From contig NZ_WHNX01000019.1 of NCBI RefSeq assembly GCF_009362815.1, forward strand, positions 1 through 54,817: a stretch of DNA of 54,817 bases. Direction: 5' to 3'. Below, one piece after another: positions 17,618 to 26,403 of this stretch. Position 1 is the first letter of the stretch, and the number at the start of each line of letters is the position of its first letter. Under the pieces are notes generated by a model, which made no database searches, had not been told where the DNA came from, and saw only the letters and a list, made by a program, of their open reading frames with translations. This DNA is from Alkalibaculum sporogenes. Its GTDB lineage: Bacteria; Bacillota; Clostridia; Eubacteriales; Alkalibacteraceae. A program made the position numbers and the translations under genes.

Positions 17618-17750
17618 CTGAATGGATCGTATTTCGACTGAATGGAGTGGATTTCATTTTTTGTAAAAGATATACTCATACAATATTAACATGTGTTTAT
17701 CTGTGTCGAAAGACGCTTTTATTTAGATGAAAATGTTAGAGTTTACTAAC
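17618..17750 (+). promoter_or_regulatory. Candidate promoter, activator repeats and operator before ECF module 2
   Basis: CTGAATGGA occurs at 17618 and again at 17638; the two 20-bp units match at 15 of 20 positions and end just before TTGTAA (17661-17666), 17 bp, TATTAA (17684-17689). Downstream, at 17735-17750, lies GTTAGAGTTTACTAAC, the fourth copy of the shared palindrome. It is about 40 bases into the predicted transcript, so there it would act as a road-block, or a closer promoter has been missed. Confidence 0.55.
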
Positions 17751-17761
17751 AGTATAAAGCA

Positions 17762-17848
17762 GGCTCTGTTAACGATGCTATGCGTATGCGAGGGGTTGGT
17801 TTTGGAACAGGAGTTTTTATGAAAACCCAATGGCTATGGTGGACTTGA
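17762..17848 (+). pseudogene. Fossil of an EcfT gene
   Basis: Reading 17762-17848 gives GSVNDAMRMRGVGFGTGVF, then MKTQWLWWT and a stop. The intact EcfT proteins have LDAAKVRGIRFTFWNF and IQNAMKFRGIHISIR at the same point, so this is the Ala-Arg-Gly coupling segment of a third EcfT. There is no upstream coding part. It runs directly into an ATPase fossil, so an internal deletion joined the two. Confidence 0.65.
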
Positions 17849-18046
17849 TTTACGTCATATGATAGAAGTCTCAAGTCATCTAAAACAACTACAAGAACAG
17901 AAAAAACTCTGTTCATTATTTCACATGATCTTGAACTAATCATGGCAAGTTGTACATATGTTTTGCATTTTGAAAAAGGTTGTATAATAGACAATTACCC
18001 ACTTGATGAAGAAGGGGAAAAAAAGATATTATCATTTTTTACTTAG
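17830..18046 (+). pseudogene. Fossil C-terminal end of an ECF double ATPase gene
   Basis: From 17838 the frame reads GGLDLRHMIEVSSHLKQLQEQ (post-Walker B). A frameshift follows, then TLFIISHDLELIMASCTYVLHF, then EKGCIIDNYPLDEEGEKKILSFFT and TAG. The living ATPase at 19367 ends with TIIITHDLEFILGCCTRVLHL and VEDYYPLDKEGIEKVKEYF, a close match. The gene's 5' nine-tenths are missing. Its stop codon TAG overlaps the AGGAGG of the next gene, so the junction with module 2 is original. Confidence 0.75.
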
Positions 18047-18055
18047 GAGGATTGT

Positions 18056-18634
18056 ATGGATAACAAGTTAAAGACAAAAGATTTAATTAGCGCTGGTATA
18101 TTTGGTGCCATGTATATCATTGTGATGGTGGCAACAGTAACTGTAGTTGGATTTATACCGATTACCTATATTTTTGCACCATTTTTTGCAGGAATCACAT
18201 GTGGTACAGTCTATATGCTCTATATAATGAAGGTACCCAAAAGGGGAGCTATATTAATTTTATCTATTTTAGTTGGTTTGGTCATCTTATCAGGGACTTG
18301 GATATCTGGTGTATATGCTGTGATTTGTGGAATAATTGCAGAGATTTTGTTTGGAATGGGAAACTATAAATCAATGAAATTTGCTACTGCTAGTTTCTGT
18401 GCATTTGCTTGCACAACAGTTGGACCTTTTCTTGCAATCTTGATTGCAAAAGATTCTTTTCTTGCATCAGTTGTACAGTACTATGGTCAAGAATATGCGG
18501 ATAAGTTGGATGCGCTTACGCCAAGTTGGATTATTCTAGTGCTCATTGCTTTGGGGATTATCGGTGGATTTATCGGTGCAACAATAGGTAAAAAGATATT
18601 AAAGAAGCATTTTGAAAAGGCGGGCGTCGTATAG
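18056..18634 (+). CDS. ECF transporter S component, Trep_Strep/MptD family, module 2
   Basis: 192 residues with about six hydrophobic helices. It starts DNKLKTKDLISAGIFGAMYI and ends IGGFIGATIGKKILKKHFEKAGVV, the same family marks as the first S component but clearly diverged in between, so the cargo may differ. AGGAGG at 18045-18050 overlaps the stop of the ATPase fossil. It heads a five-gene run (S, T, A, ABC pair) with overlaps or very short gaps, 18056-24408, which is most likely one transcript. Confidence 0.85.
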   Translation: MDNKLKTKDLISAGIFGAMYIIVMVATVTVVGFIPITYIFAPFFAGITCGTVYMLYIMKVPKRGAILILSILVGLVILSGTWISGVYAVICGIIAEILFGMGNYKSMKFATASFCAFACTTVGPFLAILIAKDSFLASVVQYYGQEYADKLDALTPSWIILVLIALGIIGGFIGATIGKKILKKHFEKAGVV

Positions 18635-19356
18635 TGGGGGATGCTTCATTTGGTTTTTCCAATAGACCATTCATCTGGATGGATCCTAGAAGCAAAATTG
18701 TTTTATTTATTGCTTCTAGCTTTACGTTAATGCGTGGAATATCAAAGGTGGTTTCAGAGATCATATTTTTTGTCTTTATATCGCTATTGCTCTTTAACGG
18801 CAAACAAATAAACTATACGATAAAAATGATTGTGACATTTGCTATTATGATGTACGTGGATATCAATGTTGCTTCAATGTTTAGTGGTACACTAGGAGTT
18901 TTGTTATTAACAGTAAGCAGAGTGTTCCGTATATTTCTTCCCATTGTAATGTCCTTGACATTAATTGTAAGGACGACAACTGTTAGTGAATTTATTGCAG
19001 CATTTGAGAAAATGCATATCACAAAAAAAATAGTGATCCCATTTTCAGTAATGTTTCGATTTTTTCCCACCATAAAGGAACAATGGGTATCGATCCAAAA
19101 TGCTATGAAGTTCAGAGGAATTCATATATCTATTAGAACAGTAGTTTGTCAGCCTATGTTGACTATGGAATATGTTATGGTGCCACTTCTTATGTCAGCA
19201 GTTAAAATTTCAGATGAACTTTCAGCAGCATCTCTTTCTAGAGGCCTTGGGGGAGATAAAAAACGTTCTTGCATAACCAAGGTTGTTTTTGGTTATCTAG
19301 ATTATTTTGTAGTACTAATTAGTATTGGATTTATGGCTTATTCCATGATGAATTGA
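18634..19356 (+). CDS. ECF transporter transmembrane subunit EcfT, module 2
   Basis: 240 residues, GTG start overlapping the last base of the S-component stop (TAGTG). It has about five membrane helices. EcfT marks are FIWMDPRSKIVLFIA near the N terminus, QNAMKFRGIHISIR near residues 152-166 and DELSAASLSRGLGGDKK near 195-211. It is shorter at the N terminus than module 1 EcfT. Its ribosome site is weak, so translation probably depends on coupling to the S component gene. Confidence 0.85.
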   Translation: MGDASFGFSNRPFIWMDPRSKIVLFIASSFTLMRGISKVVSEIIFFVFISLLLFNGKQINYTIKMIVTFAIMMYVDINVASMFSGTLGVLLLTVSRVFRIFLPIVMSLTLIVRTTTVSEFIAAFEKMHITKKIVIPFSVMFRFFPTIKEQWVSIQNAMKFRGIHISIRTVVCQPMLTMEYVMVPLLMSAVKISDELSAASLSRGLGGDKKRSCITKVVFGYLDYFVVLISIGFMAYSMMN

Positions 19357-19366
19357 GGAGGAAGCA

Positions 19367-20833
19367 ATGATAAAACTAGAAAATGTAATATTTATGTATG
19401 GAGAAAAGGGAACGAAAGATAAAGGCGTTGTCGGCGTTAATCTCAATATACAAAAGGGAGAGTGTATTGTTTTATGCGGAAAGAGTGGATGTGGTAAAAC
19501 TACAATTACACGATTAATCAATGGATTAATACCTCATTTTTACCAAGGAAGGTTAATGGGAAGTATTACTATTGATGGCAAGGATATATCTAATCAGCCT
19601 ATTTCAAAGACCGCAGAGTTGGTAGGTTCGGTGTTTCAAAATCCAGGTTCTCAGTTCTTTAATGTTGATACCACAAGCGAGTTAGCATTTGGATGTGAAA
19701 ATCAGGGTATGGTAGTAGAGGACATATTAGAACGGGTAGAAGAGACGAAGCAGTTATTTGATTTAGATCGGTTAATGAATCGCAGCATCTTTGAACTATC
19801 CGGTGGAGAAAAACAACGAATAGCCTGTGGGTCAATTTATGCAACGAAACCAGAGATTTTTGTTTTAGATGAACCATCTTCTAATTTAGATTCAAGGTCT
19901 ATTGAAAACCTTAGAAAAATCATTGCTAAATTAAAACAACAGGGTAAAACCATAATTGTTTCCGAACATCGCTTATATTATCTGAAAGAATTAGCGGATA
20001 GGTATATTTATATGGAAGATGGAGTAATCAAGAAGGAAATAAACGCACAGGAGTTGAATGCTTTACATGGTAATGAAATTGCAGCCATGGGACTTAGAAC
20101 ACTTGATTTGAACCAGATTGAAGCTGAAATAAAAATCATACAAAGTACAGGCGACAAATTAGAGATTAAGAAACTGAACTGTAAGCGTGGAAAAAATACC
20201 ATTCTTGATATTGTAGATTTAACCATATCACATGGAGAGATAATTGCTGTTGTTGGAGACAATGGCGCAGGAAAGTCTACTTTTGCAAACTGCCTTTGTG
20301 GGGTGATGAAGCATGAAGGGAATTATTTCATGGGAACTGAGAAGTTAAATAATAAGAAGCGAACGGCCAAAAGCTATATGGTTATGCAGGATGTGAATCA
20401 TCAGCTATTTACAGAAAGTGTTACTGAGGAGGTTATCCTAAATCAAAACAGGGAAGTTTTAGATCACCTAGACGAACTATTACATAGTTTAAATCTCTTA
20501 GACGAAAAAGATACACATCCTATGGCGTTATCAGGTGGTCAAAAGCAAAGAGTGGCAATCGCCAGTGCTATTTGTGCCAATAAGGATATTCTAATTTATG
20601 ATGAGCCTACTAGTGGACTTGATTACACAAATATGACAAAAATCTGTAAGTTGATTAAAAGAATGTCCCATGATATTTCTGCTACGATAATCATAACCCA
20701 TGACTTAGAATTTATCTTAGGTTGCTGTACCAGAGTATTACATTTAGCAAAGGGTAAGGTAGAGGATTACTATCCATTAGATAAAGAGGGGATTGAAAAA
20801 GTAAAAGAATATTTTATTGAAGGGAGAGGTTAA
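19367..20833 (+). CDS. ECF transporter fused double ATPase (EcfA-EcfA'), module 2
   Basis: 488 residues, ATG after GAGGAGG. Domain 1: Walker A GKSGCGKTT near 37, LSGGEKQR near 143, FVLDEPSSNLD, SEHR. Domain 2: Walker A GDNGAGKST near 296, LSGGQKQR near 387, LIYDEPTSGLD, THD. In the second Walker B an Asp-Glu pair is kept. Same organisation as the module 1 ATPase and a close relative of the fossil at 17830. It ends 1 base before the ABC pair 2 start. Confidence 0.9.
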   Translation: MIKLENVIFMYGEKGTKDKGVVGVNLNIQKGECIVLCGKSGCGKTTITRLINGLIPHFYQGRLMGSITIDGKDISNQPISKTAELVGSVFQNPGSQFFNVDTTSELAFGCENQGMVVEDILERVEETKQLFDLDRLMNRSIFELSGGEKQRIACGSIYATKPEIFVLDEPSSNLDSRSIENLRKIIAKLKQQGKTIIVSEHRLYYLKELADRYIYMEDGVIKKEINAQELNALHGNEIAAMGLRTLDLNQIEAEIKIIQSTGDKLEIKKLNCKRGKNTILDIVDLTISHGEIIAVVGDNGAGKSTFANCLCGVMKHEGNYFMGTEKLNNKKRTAKSYMVMQDVNHQLFTESVTEEVILNQNREVLDHLDELLHSLNLLDEKDTHPMALSGGQKQRVAIASAICANKDILIYDEPTSGLDYTNMTKICKLIKRMSHDISATIIITHDLEFILGCCTRVLHLAKGKVEDYYPLDKEGIEKVKEYFIEGRG

Positions 20834-20834
20834 A

Positions 20835-22664
20835 ATGGAAAAAGTAGACACAAAAACTACGAGGACAAAAAACGGTACAGCAAGGCTTATGGAGCTAGCA
20901 GCAACAAAGAAACCACTAATGATTGCCTCAGTTGTATTGTCAGCATTGGCTTCCATTATTTCTTTTGTACCTTATATTTCTATTTATTATATTGTGGGAG
21001 AAATAATGAGCGTATATCCAAATTTCCAAAGTTTAGATGTACATAGAACAATAGGCTTTGGTTGGATTGCATTTGGAGGTATTTTAGGAAATGTTTTATT
21101 CTATTTTTTTGCTTTGATTTGTTCTCATCTTGCGGCATTTGGAACCCTTTATGAATTAAAGGTAAAGTTTGCATTTCATCTTGCAAAATTACCCCTTGGA
21201 TTTCATCTAACAATAGGTAGTGGTAAGATGCGTAAAATAATGGATGAGAATATTGAAAAGGTAGAAGGATTTATCGCACATCAACTACCAGATATTGTAG
21301 CAGCAATTGTGGCACCAATTGTTATGGTTGCAATTTTGCTCATTTTTGATTGGAGATTTGGATTGGCAGCAATTGTTGGCATACTTGTTGCTTTTGGATT
21401 GGAATTTAAAGCATATGGAAATGCTGGTGCCAAAACCATGATGAACCAATATCAAAATGCAATAGAAGATATGAATAATGCCTCAGTAGAGTATATTCGT
21501 GGGATCACTGTGGTAAAAGCATTTAGACAGACGGTATATTCTTTTAGAAGATTGCATGAGACGATTAAGAGCTATACGAAATTTGTCATTCCCTATACTT
21601 TGAGTTGGGAAAATTATATGTCCGGATTTACCACTATTGTAAATAATATTTACTTGTTTTTAATACCAGTTGGTATATTTTTGGGTCTAAGGACCACAAA
21701 TTATGAGTCTTTTGCAACAACATTTATATTCTACCTTATTTTTGTTCCCTCTATTTCCTCTGTTATGATGAAAATAATGTACGTATCCAGTAGTGGCATG
21801 CAAATAATTGGTGGTGTGGAACGTATGGACGATATACTACGTAATGAACCATTGGCTGAAACAGATACACCCGAAACATGTAAAGGTCACGATATTGTGT
21901 TTCAAGATGTTTCGTTTTCCTATGATGTAAATAAAGATGCTTCTGCTTTGACTAATGTATCTTTTCATGCAAATCAAGGAGAAGTGACAGCCATAGTTGG
22001 ACCCTCAGGAGGAGGGAAAAGTACAATTGCTCATCTAATCCCTCGCTTCTTTGATGTGACAGAGGGCAGTATTCAAATTGACAATGTGGATATACGTAAA
22101 ATGAATCTGGATTATTTAATGAAAAAGGTAAGTTTTGTATTTCAAGATGTGTTTTTGTTTAAGCAAAGTATTATGGACAATATTAGAATTGGAAATTTGA
22201 GTGCTACAGATGAAGAGGTCATAGCGGCAGCAGAGGCTGCTCAGTGCCATGAATTTATTAAAAGGCTTCCTCAAGGATATCATACAGTCATTGGTACGAA
22301 GGGGGTTCATCTGTCAGGTGGAGAACAGCAACGCATTGTTATTGCAAGAGCTATTGTAAAAAATGCACCTATTATTGTACTTGATGAAGCAACTGCATTT
22401 ACAGATCCAGAAAATGAATACTTGATACAAAAGGCATTTGAAAAACTAATGGACAAGAAAACCGTTATTATGATTGCACATCGCCTATCAACAATTAGAA
22501 GTGCCAATAAAATAATTGTTATGGATAAAGGAGTACTTGTTGAACAAGGTAGTCACGATGAGTTAATGAAGAAGAAAAGCAAGTATTATGATATGTGGGA
22601 AATGTATACCAAATCCCTTGACTGGAAAATTCATAGCAAAGAGGAGGGGCGCATCAATGCTTAA
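20835..22664 (+). CDS. ABC transporter, fused membrane-ATPase subunit A of pair 2 (YbtP/IrtA-like)
   Basis: 609 residues from ATG 20835, 5 bases after GGGAGAGG; an upstream in-frame TTG (20817) would overlap the ATPase stop and is not favoured. Six membrane helices lie in residues about 30-340. Walker A is GPSGGGKST near 389, signature LSGGE near 493, Walker B IIVLDEATAF, H-loop AHRLST. The core stretches KLPLGFHLT.GSGKMRKI and EYIRGITVVKAFRQTVYSFRR mirror subunit A of pair 1, so they are paralogues. Being in the same run as ECF module 2, it probably handles the same or a related chelate. Confidence 0.8.
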   Translation: MEKVDTKTTRTKNGTARLMELAATKKPLMIASVVLSALASIISFVPYISIYYIVGEIMSVYPNFQSLDVHRTIGFGWIAFGGILGNVLFYFFALICSHLAAFGTLYELKVKFAFHLAKLPLGFHLTIGSGKMRKIMDENIEKVEGFIAHQLPDIVAAIVAPIVMVAILLIFDWRFGLAAIVGILVAFGLEFKAYGNAGAKTMMNQYQNAIEDMNNASVEYIRGITVVKAFRQTVYSFRRLHETIKSYTKFVIPYTLSWENYMSGFTTIVNNIYLFLIPVGIFLGLRTTNYESFATTFIFYLIFVPSISSVMMKIMYVSSSGMQIIGGVERMDDILRNEPLAETDTPETCKGHDIVFQDVSFSYDVNKDASALTNVSFHANQGEVTAIVGPSGGGKSTIAHLIPRFFDVTEGSIQIDNVDIRKMNLDYLMKKVSFVFQDVFLFKQSIMDNIRIGNLSATDEEVIAAAEAAQCHEFIKRLPQGYHTVIGTKGVHLSGGEQQRIVIARAIVKNAPIIVLDEATAFTDPENEYLIQKAFEKLMDKKTVIMIAHRLSTIRSANKIIVMDKGVLVEQGSHDELMKKKSKYYDMWEMYTKSLDWKIHSKEEGRINA

Positions 22665-24408
22665 CTTAAAAGAAATGCTTTACTTAACACATAAAGGACA
22701 TTCTGACTTAAAGAAAGCTATTTTTGCTTGTACCATAACCAATTTGTCTTTGATGTTACCTTTTGGTATCACCATTCAGATCTTTCTTGAATTATTAAAA
22801 CCCCTTATGGGAGAGGAAATATCATGGTCGAGAATGTGGATGTATTTTGGTTTCGGAGTTATAGGAGCAGTTCTTGTTTTCATGGCGAATAAAAATGATT
22901 ATAAAAAAACCTATGTAACATCTTATATGGAAGCAGAAGCTACTCGGATTCGTATTGCTGAGCATATCAGAAAATTGCCTATGAGTTTTTTTAATTCTAA
23001 AGATTTAACAGAATTAACCACCAATATCATGGGAGATTGTGCAACAACGGAGCATGTACTTAGCCATGTCATTCCACAACTTTTTGCTAATGCAATTTCA
23101 ATTACAGCAATTAGTGTAATGCTTGCCTTTTTTGAGTGGAGATTAGCGCTCACTGTATTTTGTACAGTTCCTATTGCTTTCTTCATTATTTTTGCAAGTA
23201 AAAAGATTCAACTGAAATTAGGTGTAAAGCATATAGAGGCAAAATTAAAAGCGTCGGGACAGATACAAGAATACTTAGAGGGAATTAAGGTAATCAAAGC
23301 CAATGGTTTAGATGGAGATAAATTTGTTGCCTTAGATGATGCTCTTCGCCGCATGAAGAAATTGGCAATCCAGATGGAATTTACAACAGGTGTTTTTGTT
23401 ACTGGTGCGCAAATTATTGTGCAAGCAGGTGTGGGACTCACTGTTTTTGTAGGCACATATCTCCTAACTGGAGGCAAAATTGAATTAGTACCACTACTCA
23501 TGTTTTTTCTTATTGTAGTGAGAATATATGGGCCAATTCTCGTAGAACTTACTCTTCTTCCAGAACTCTTATATTTACGAGAGTCCACAAAGAGGTTGAG
23601 AACACTCATTTCAACACCAGTAATGGAGGGAGATGCGGAAATAGAACTAAAAGATTATACAATCGATTTTGAAAATGTAAACTTTAGTTACAATGAAGTA
23701 AATTCATTAGAGGAATCCGTAATCAAAAATATATCAGTATCTATTCCTGGAAATGGGATTACTGCTTTAGTAGGACCCTCTGGTTGCGGAAAAAGTACCA
23801 TATCTAAATTAATCGCTCGTTTCTGGGATGTGAATAAAGGCACGATAAGAATTGGCGGTATTGACATTAAGACTTTAGATCCAGAGCATTTAATGAGTTA
23901 TATGGCTTTTGTATTTCAAGATGTAGTGCTGTTTAATGATACCATCTTTAACAATATCCGAATTGGAAACATGAATGCTACAGATCATGAGGTTATGGAA
24001 GCGGCAAAAGTAGCTTGCTGTGATGAATTTGTCACCAATATGCCTGAGGGATACGGGACAATGCTTGGAGAAAATGGATATACCCTTTCAGGAGGAGAAA
24101 GACAGCGGATTTCAATTGCTCGAGCATTGCTAAAGAATGCACCCATTGTTCTACTTGATGAGGCTACATCTTCACTGGATCCGGAAAATGAAGTGCTCAT
24201 TCAACAAGCAATCTCAAGATTAATTGCTGGAAAAACAGTTATCGTTATCGCCCATAGATTAAGAACAATAGTTGGTGCAGATAAAATTATTGTGTTAAAT
24301 AATGGAGAGGTAGTTGAAGAGGGTACCCATGACACACTTATAGCCAATTGTGGATTGTATGAAAAGCTTTATTGTATTCAACAGCAAAGCTTAGGATGGA
24401 GTGTGTAG
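22657..24408 (+). CDS. ABC transporter, fused membrane-ATPase subunit B of pair 2 (YbtQ/IrtB-like)
   Basis: 583 residues from ATG 22657 (GAGGAGGGG at 22641), overlapping subunit A by 8 bases; a longer in-frame reading from 22588 has no ribosome site. Six membrane helices, Walker A GPSGCGKST near 373, LSGGE near 477, Walker B IVLLDEATSS and AHRLRTI. RKLPMSFFNSKDLTELTTNIMGDC matches subunit B of pair 1 (RRLPLSYFGNKDLSDLTSTLM). It is the last gene of the module 2 run; a 17-bp hairpin follows at 24501. Confidence 0.8.
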   Translation: MLNLKEMLYLTHKGHSDLKKAIFACTITNLSLMLPFGITIQIFLELLKPLMGEEISWSRMWMYFGFGVIGAVLVFMANKNDYKKTYVTSYMEAEATRIRIAEHIRKLPMSFFNSKDLTELTTNIMGDCATTEHVLSHVIPQLFANAISITAISVMLAFFEWRLALTVFCTVPIAFFIIFASKKIQLKLGVKHIEAKLKASGQIQEYLEGIKVIKANGLDGDKFVALDDALRRMKKLAIQMEFTTGVFVTGAQIIVQAGVGLTVFVGTYLLTGGKIELVPLLMFFLIVVRIYGPILVELTLLPELLYLRESTKRLRTLISTPVMEGDAEIELKDYTIDFENVNFSYNEVNSLEESVIKNISVSIPGNGITALVGPSGCGKSTISKLIARFWDVNKGTIRIGGIDIKTLDPEHLMSYMAFVFQDVVLFNDTIFNNIRIGNMNATDHEVMEAAKVACCDEFVTNMPEGYGTMLGENGYTLSGGERQRISIARALLKNAPIVLLDEATSSLDPENEVLIQQAISRLIAGKTVIVIAHRLRTIVGADKIIVLNNGEVVEEGTHDTLIANCGLYEKLYCIQQQSLGWSV

Positions 24409-24500
24409 GTAGAGACAAAAAGTTTCAATAATCTAAATGTCTGTCTAAATGGAGCCGAAATAAACTTGCTGGAGTAGAAAGGTCATTTAATTGTATTTAT

Positions 24501-24538
24501 AATAAAGGTTGATTAACTTAGGTTAATTGACCTTTATT
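24501..24538. terminator. 17-bp hairpin between ABC pairs 2 and 3
   Basis: Arms 24501-24517 and 24522-24538 pair over 17 bases (15 Watson-Crick, 2 G-U) with a 4-base TTAG loop and flanking AATAAAG/CTTTATT. The T-run is weak, so it may be a terminator for the operon ending at 24408. Its TTGACC (24527-24532) could also be part of a promoter for the next operon, in which case the palindrome would be an operator. Confidence 0.5.
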
Positions 24539-24603
24539 ATTGTTAAGAAGAAATTAGTGAGTTAAGCAGTTGTTGTTAATAAAGCATATGGGAGGAGTAT
24601 GAA

Positions 24604-26403
24604 ATGAAAGAAAAGAATTGGTTGGCAACGGTTTTGTCTTTTGCCACAGAGTGCAAGGTGAAAATGATTTTGTCAGTATTATGCGCCGTAATAAGCGTTG
24701 GAGGTGGTATGGTACCTTATATTGGCGTATACCAAATAATTATTTTGTTTTTTCATGGAACCCAAACAACAAGTAGCATTTTGTTTTGGGGGGGAATATG
24801 TATTGGAGGGTATATGGTGAAGATCGTATTTTATGGTATATCTACTACATTAGCCCATGTATCTGCATATAGCATATTAGAGAATATGAGGATAAAGATT
24901 GCGGATAAATTGATGAAAGCACCGCTAGGTACGGTGTTAAATCAAACAGTAGGGAAGCTAAAAAGTGTTATGGTAGATCGGGTAGAAACCATTGAATTAC
25001 CTCTAGCTCATATGATACCAGAAGGCATCTCTAATCTACTTTTGCCTTTAGCTGTATTTGTATACATTATTCTCATAGATTGGCGTATGGCACTTGCGGC
25101 AATGGTCACTGTACCCATAGCAGTTGTAGCATATGGAATAATGATGAAAAACTATAATCAACAGTATGCTGAGTATATGGAATCCAGTAATTATGTAAAT
25201 AGCGTAATTGTAGAATATGTGGAAGGGATTGAAGTGATCAAAGCATTTAACCAGTCCACCTCATCTTACCAAAAGTTTGAAAAAGCTGTAGAATCTTTTA
25301 AAGAATTTACGATGAATTGGTTTACGAGCACTTGGAAACTCATGAACTTTGGTGGGGCAGTTTTACCTTCTACCTTACTTGGTACGATGCCTATAGGGAT
25401 GATCTTGTACATAGATGGATCATTAACTATCGCGGAACTTACTATGTGTATGATATTGTCCATGGGAATTGTAGCACCATTAACTAGCTTTACAGTCTTT
25501 GTTAATGATCTCAAATCTATTGAATATGCAGTAAAAGATGCAAATGAATTTTTGCATCTTGAAGAGCTACCTGATAAACATAAACAAGTTCATCTTGAAC
25601 AATACCATATCGACATTCAGCATGTTTCCTTCTCATATGATACGCAGCATACTCAGAACGTAGAGAAAATGGAAAACATCGTGTTAAGTGATATTAGCCT
25701 CAAGCTCAAGCAAGGGACTATCTCAGCTTTGGTTGGCCCCTCAGGGGGAGGCAAATCTACAGTTGCTAGATTGATTGCCCGGTTTTGGGATGTAGGCAGT
25801 GGAGCCATTAAAATAGGTGGTTGCAATATTAAAGATATTCCTTTATCACAACTTGCGGATATAGTGAGCTTTGTAACCCAGGATAATTTTCTTTTTAACT
25901 GCTCCCTTATGGAAAATATACGACTTGGGAATCCAATGGCATCTGATGAAGAGGTAATAGAAGCAGCAAAGGCCGCTTGCTGTGACGAATTCATTACTGC
26001 ACTAGATAAGGGATACCATACCAATGCGGGGGAGGCAGGAGGAAGATTATCAGGAGGAGAAAAACAAAGGATTGCCATCGCGCGAGCGATCCTAAAAGAT
26101 TCACCAATCGTAATACTTGATGAGGCTACTGCTTTTACAGATCCAGAAAATGAAGATAAGATTCAAAAATCTATTGCTGCCTTAACGAAAGGAAAGACTT
26201 TGTTGGTTATCGCTCACAGGCTTTCAACTATAAAAAATGCACACCAGATTATCGTTATGGAAAAAGGACATATAGCTCAAACAGGGACCCATGAAGAATT
26301 ACTAGGGGAGTGCGTGACCTATAAGAATATGTGGGAAGCACATATTGGTGCAAAAAAATGGGCTGCCCATAGCGTGAAAGGAGAGAGGAAACAATATGTT
26401 TAA
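24604..26403 (+). CDS. ABC transporter, fused membrane-ATPase subunit A of pair 3 (YbtP/IrtA-like)
   Basis: 599 residues, ATG after GGGAGGAG. Six membrane helices in residues about 15-320, Walker A GPSGGGKST near 378, LSGGE near 482, Walker B IVILDEATAF, H-loop AHRLST. EYVEGIEVIKAFNQSTSSYQKF corresponds to the helix after TM4 seen in the other subunits A, but overall this pair is the most diverged of the three. It has no adjacent ECF module of its own and begins a separate two-gene operon after the hairpin at 24501. Confidence 0.8.
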   Translation: MKEKNWLATVLSFATECKVKMILSVLCAVISVGGGMVPYIGVYQIIILFFHGTQTTSSILFWGGICIGGYMVKIVFYGISTTLAHVSAYSILENMRIKIADKLMKAPLGTVLNQTVGKLKSVMVDRVETIELPLAHMIPEGISNLLLPLAVFVYIILIDWRMALAAMVTVPIAVVAYGIMMKNYNQQYAEYMESSNYVNSVIVEYVEGIEVIKAFNQSTSSYQKFEKAVESFKEFTMNWFTSTWKLMNFGGAVLPSTLLGTMPIGMILYIDGSLTIAELTMCMILSMGIVAPLTSFTVFVNDLKSIEYAVKDANEFLHLEELPDKHKQVHLEQYHIDIQHVSFSYDTQHTQNVEKMENIVLSDISLKLKQGTISALVGPSGGGKSTVARLIARFWDVGSGAIKIGGCNIKDIPLSQLADIVSFVTQDNFLFNCSLMENIRLGNPMASDEEVIEAAKAACCDEFITALDKGYHTNAGEAGGRLSGGEKQRIAIARAILKDSPIVILDEATAFTDPENEDKIQKSIAALTKGKTLLVIAHRLSTIKNAHQIIVMEKGHIAQTGTHEELLGECVTYKNMWEAHIGAKKWAAHSVKGERKQYV

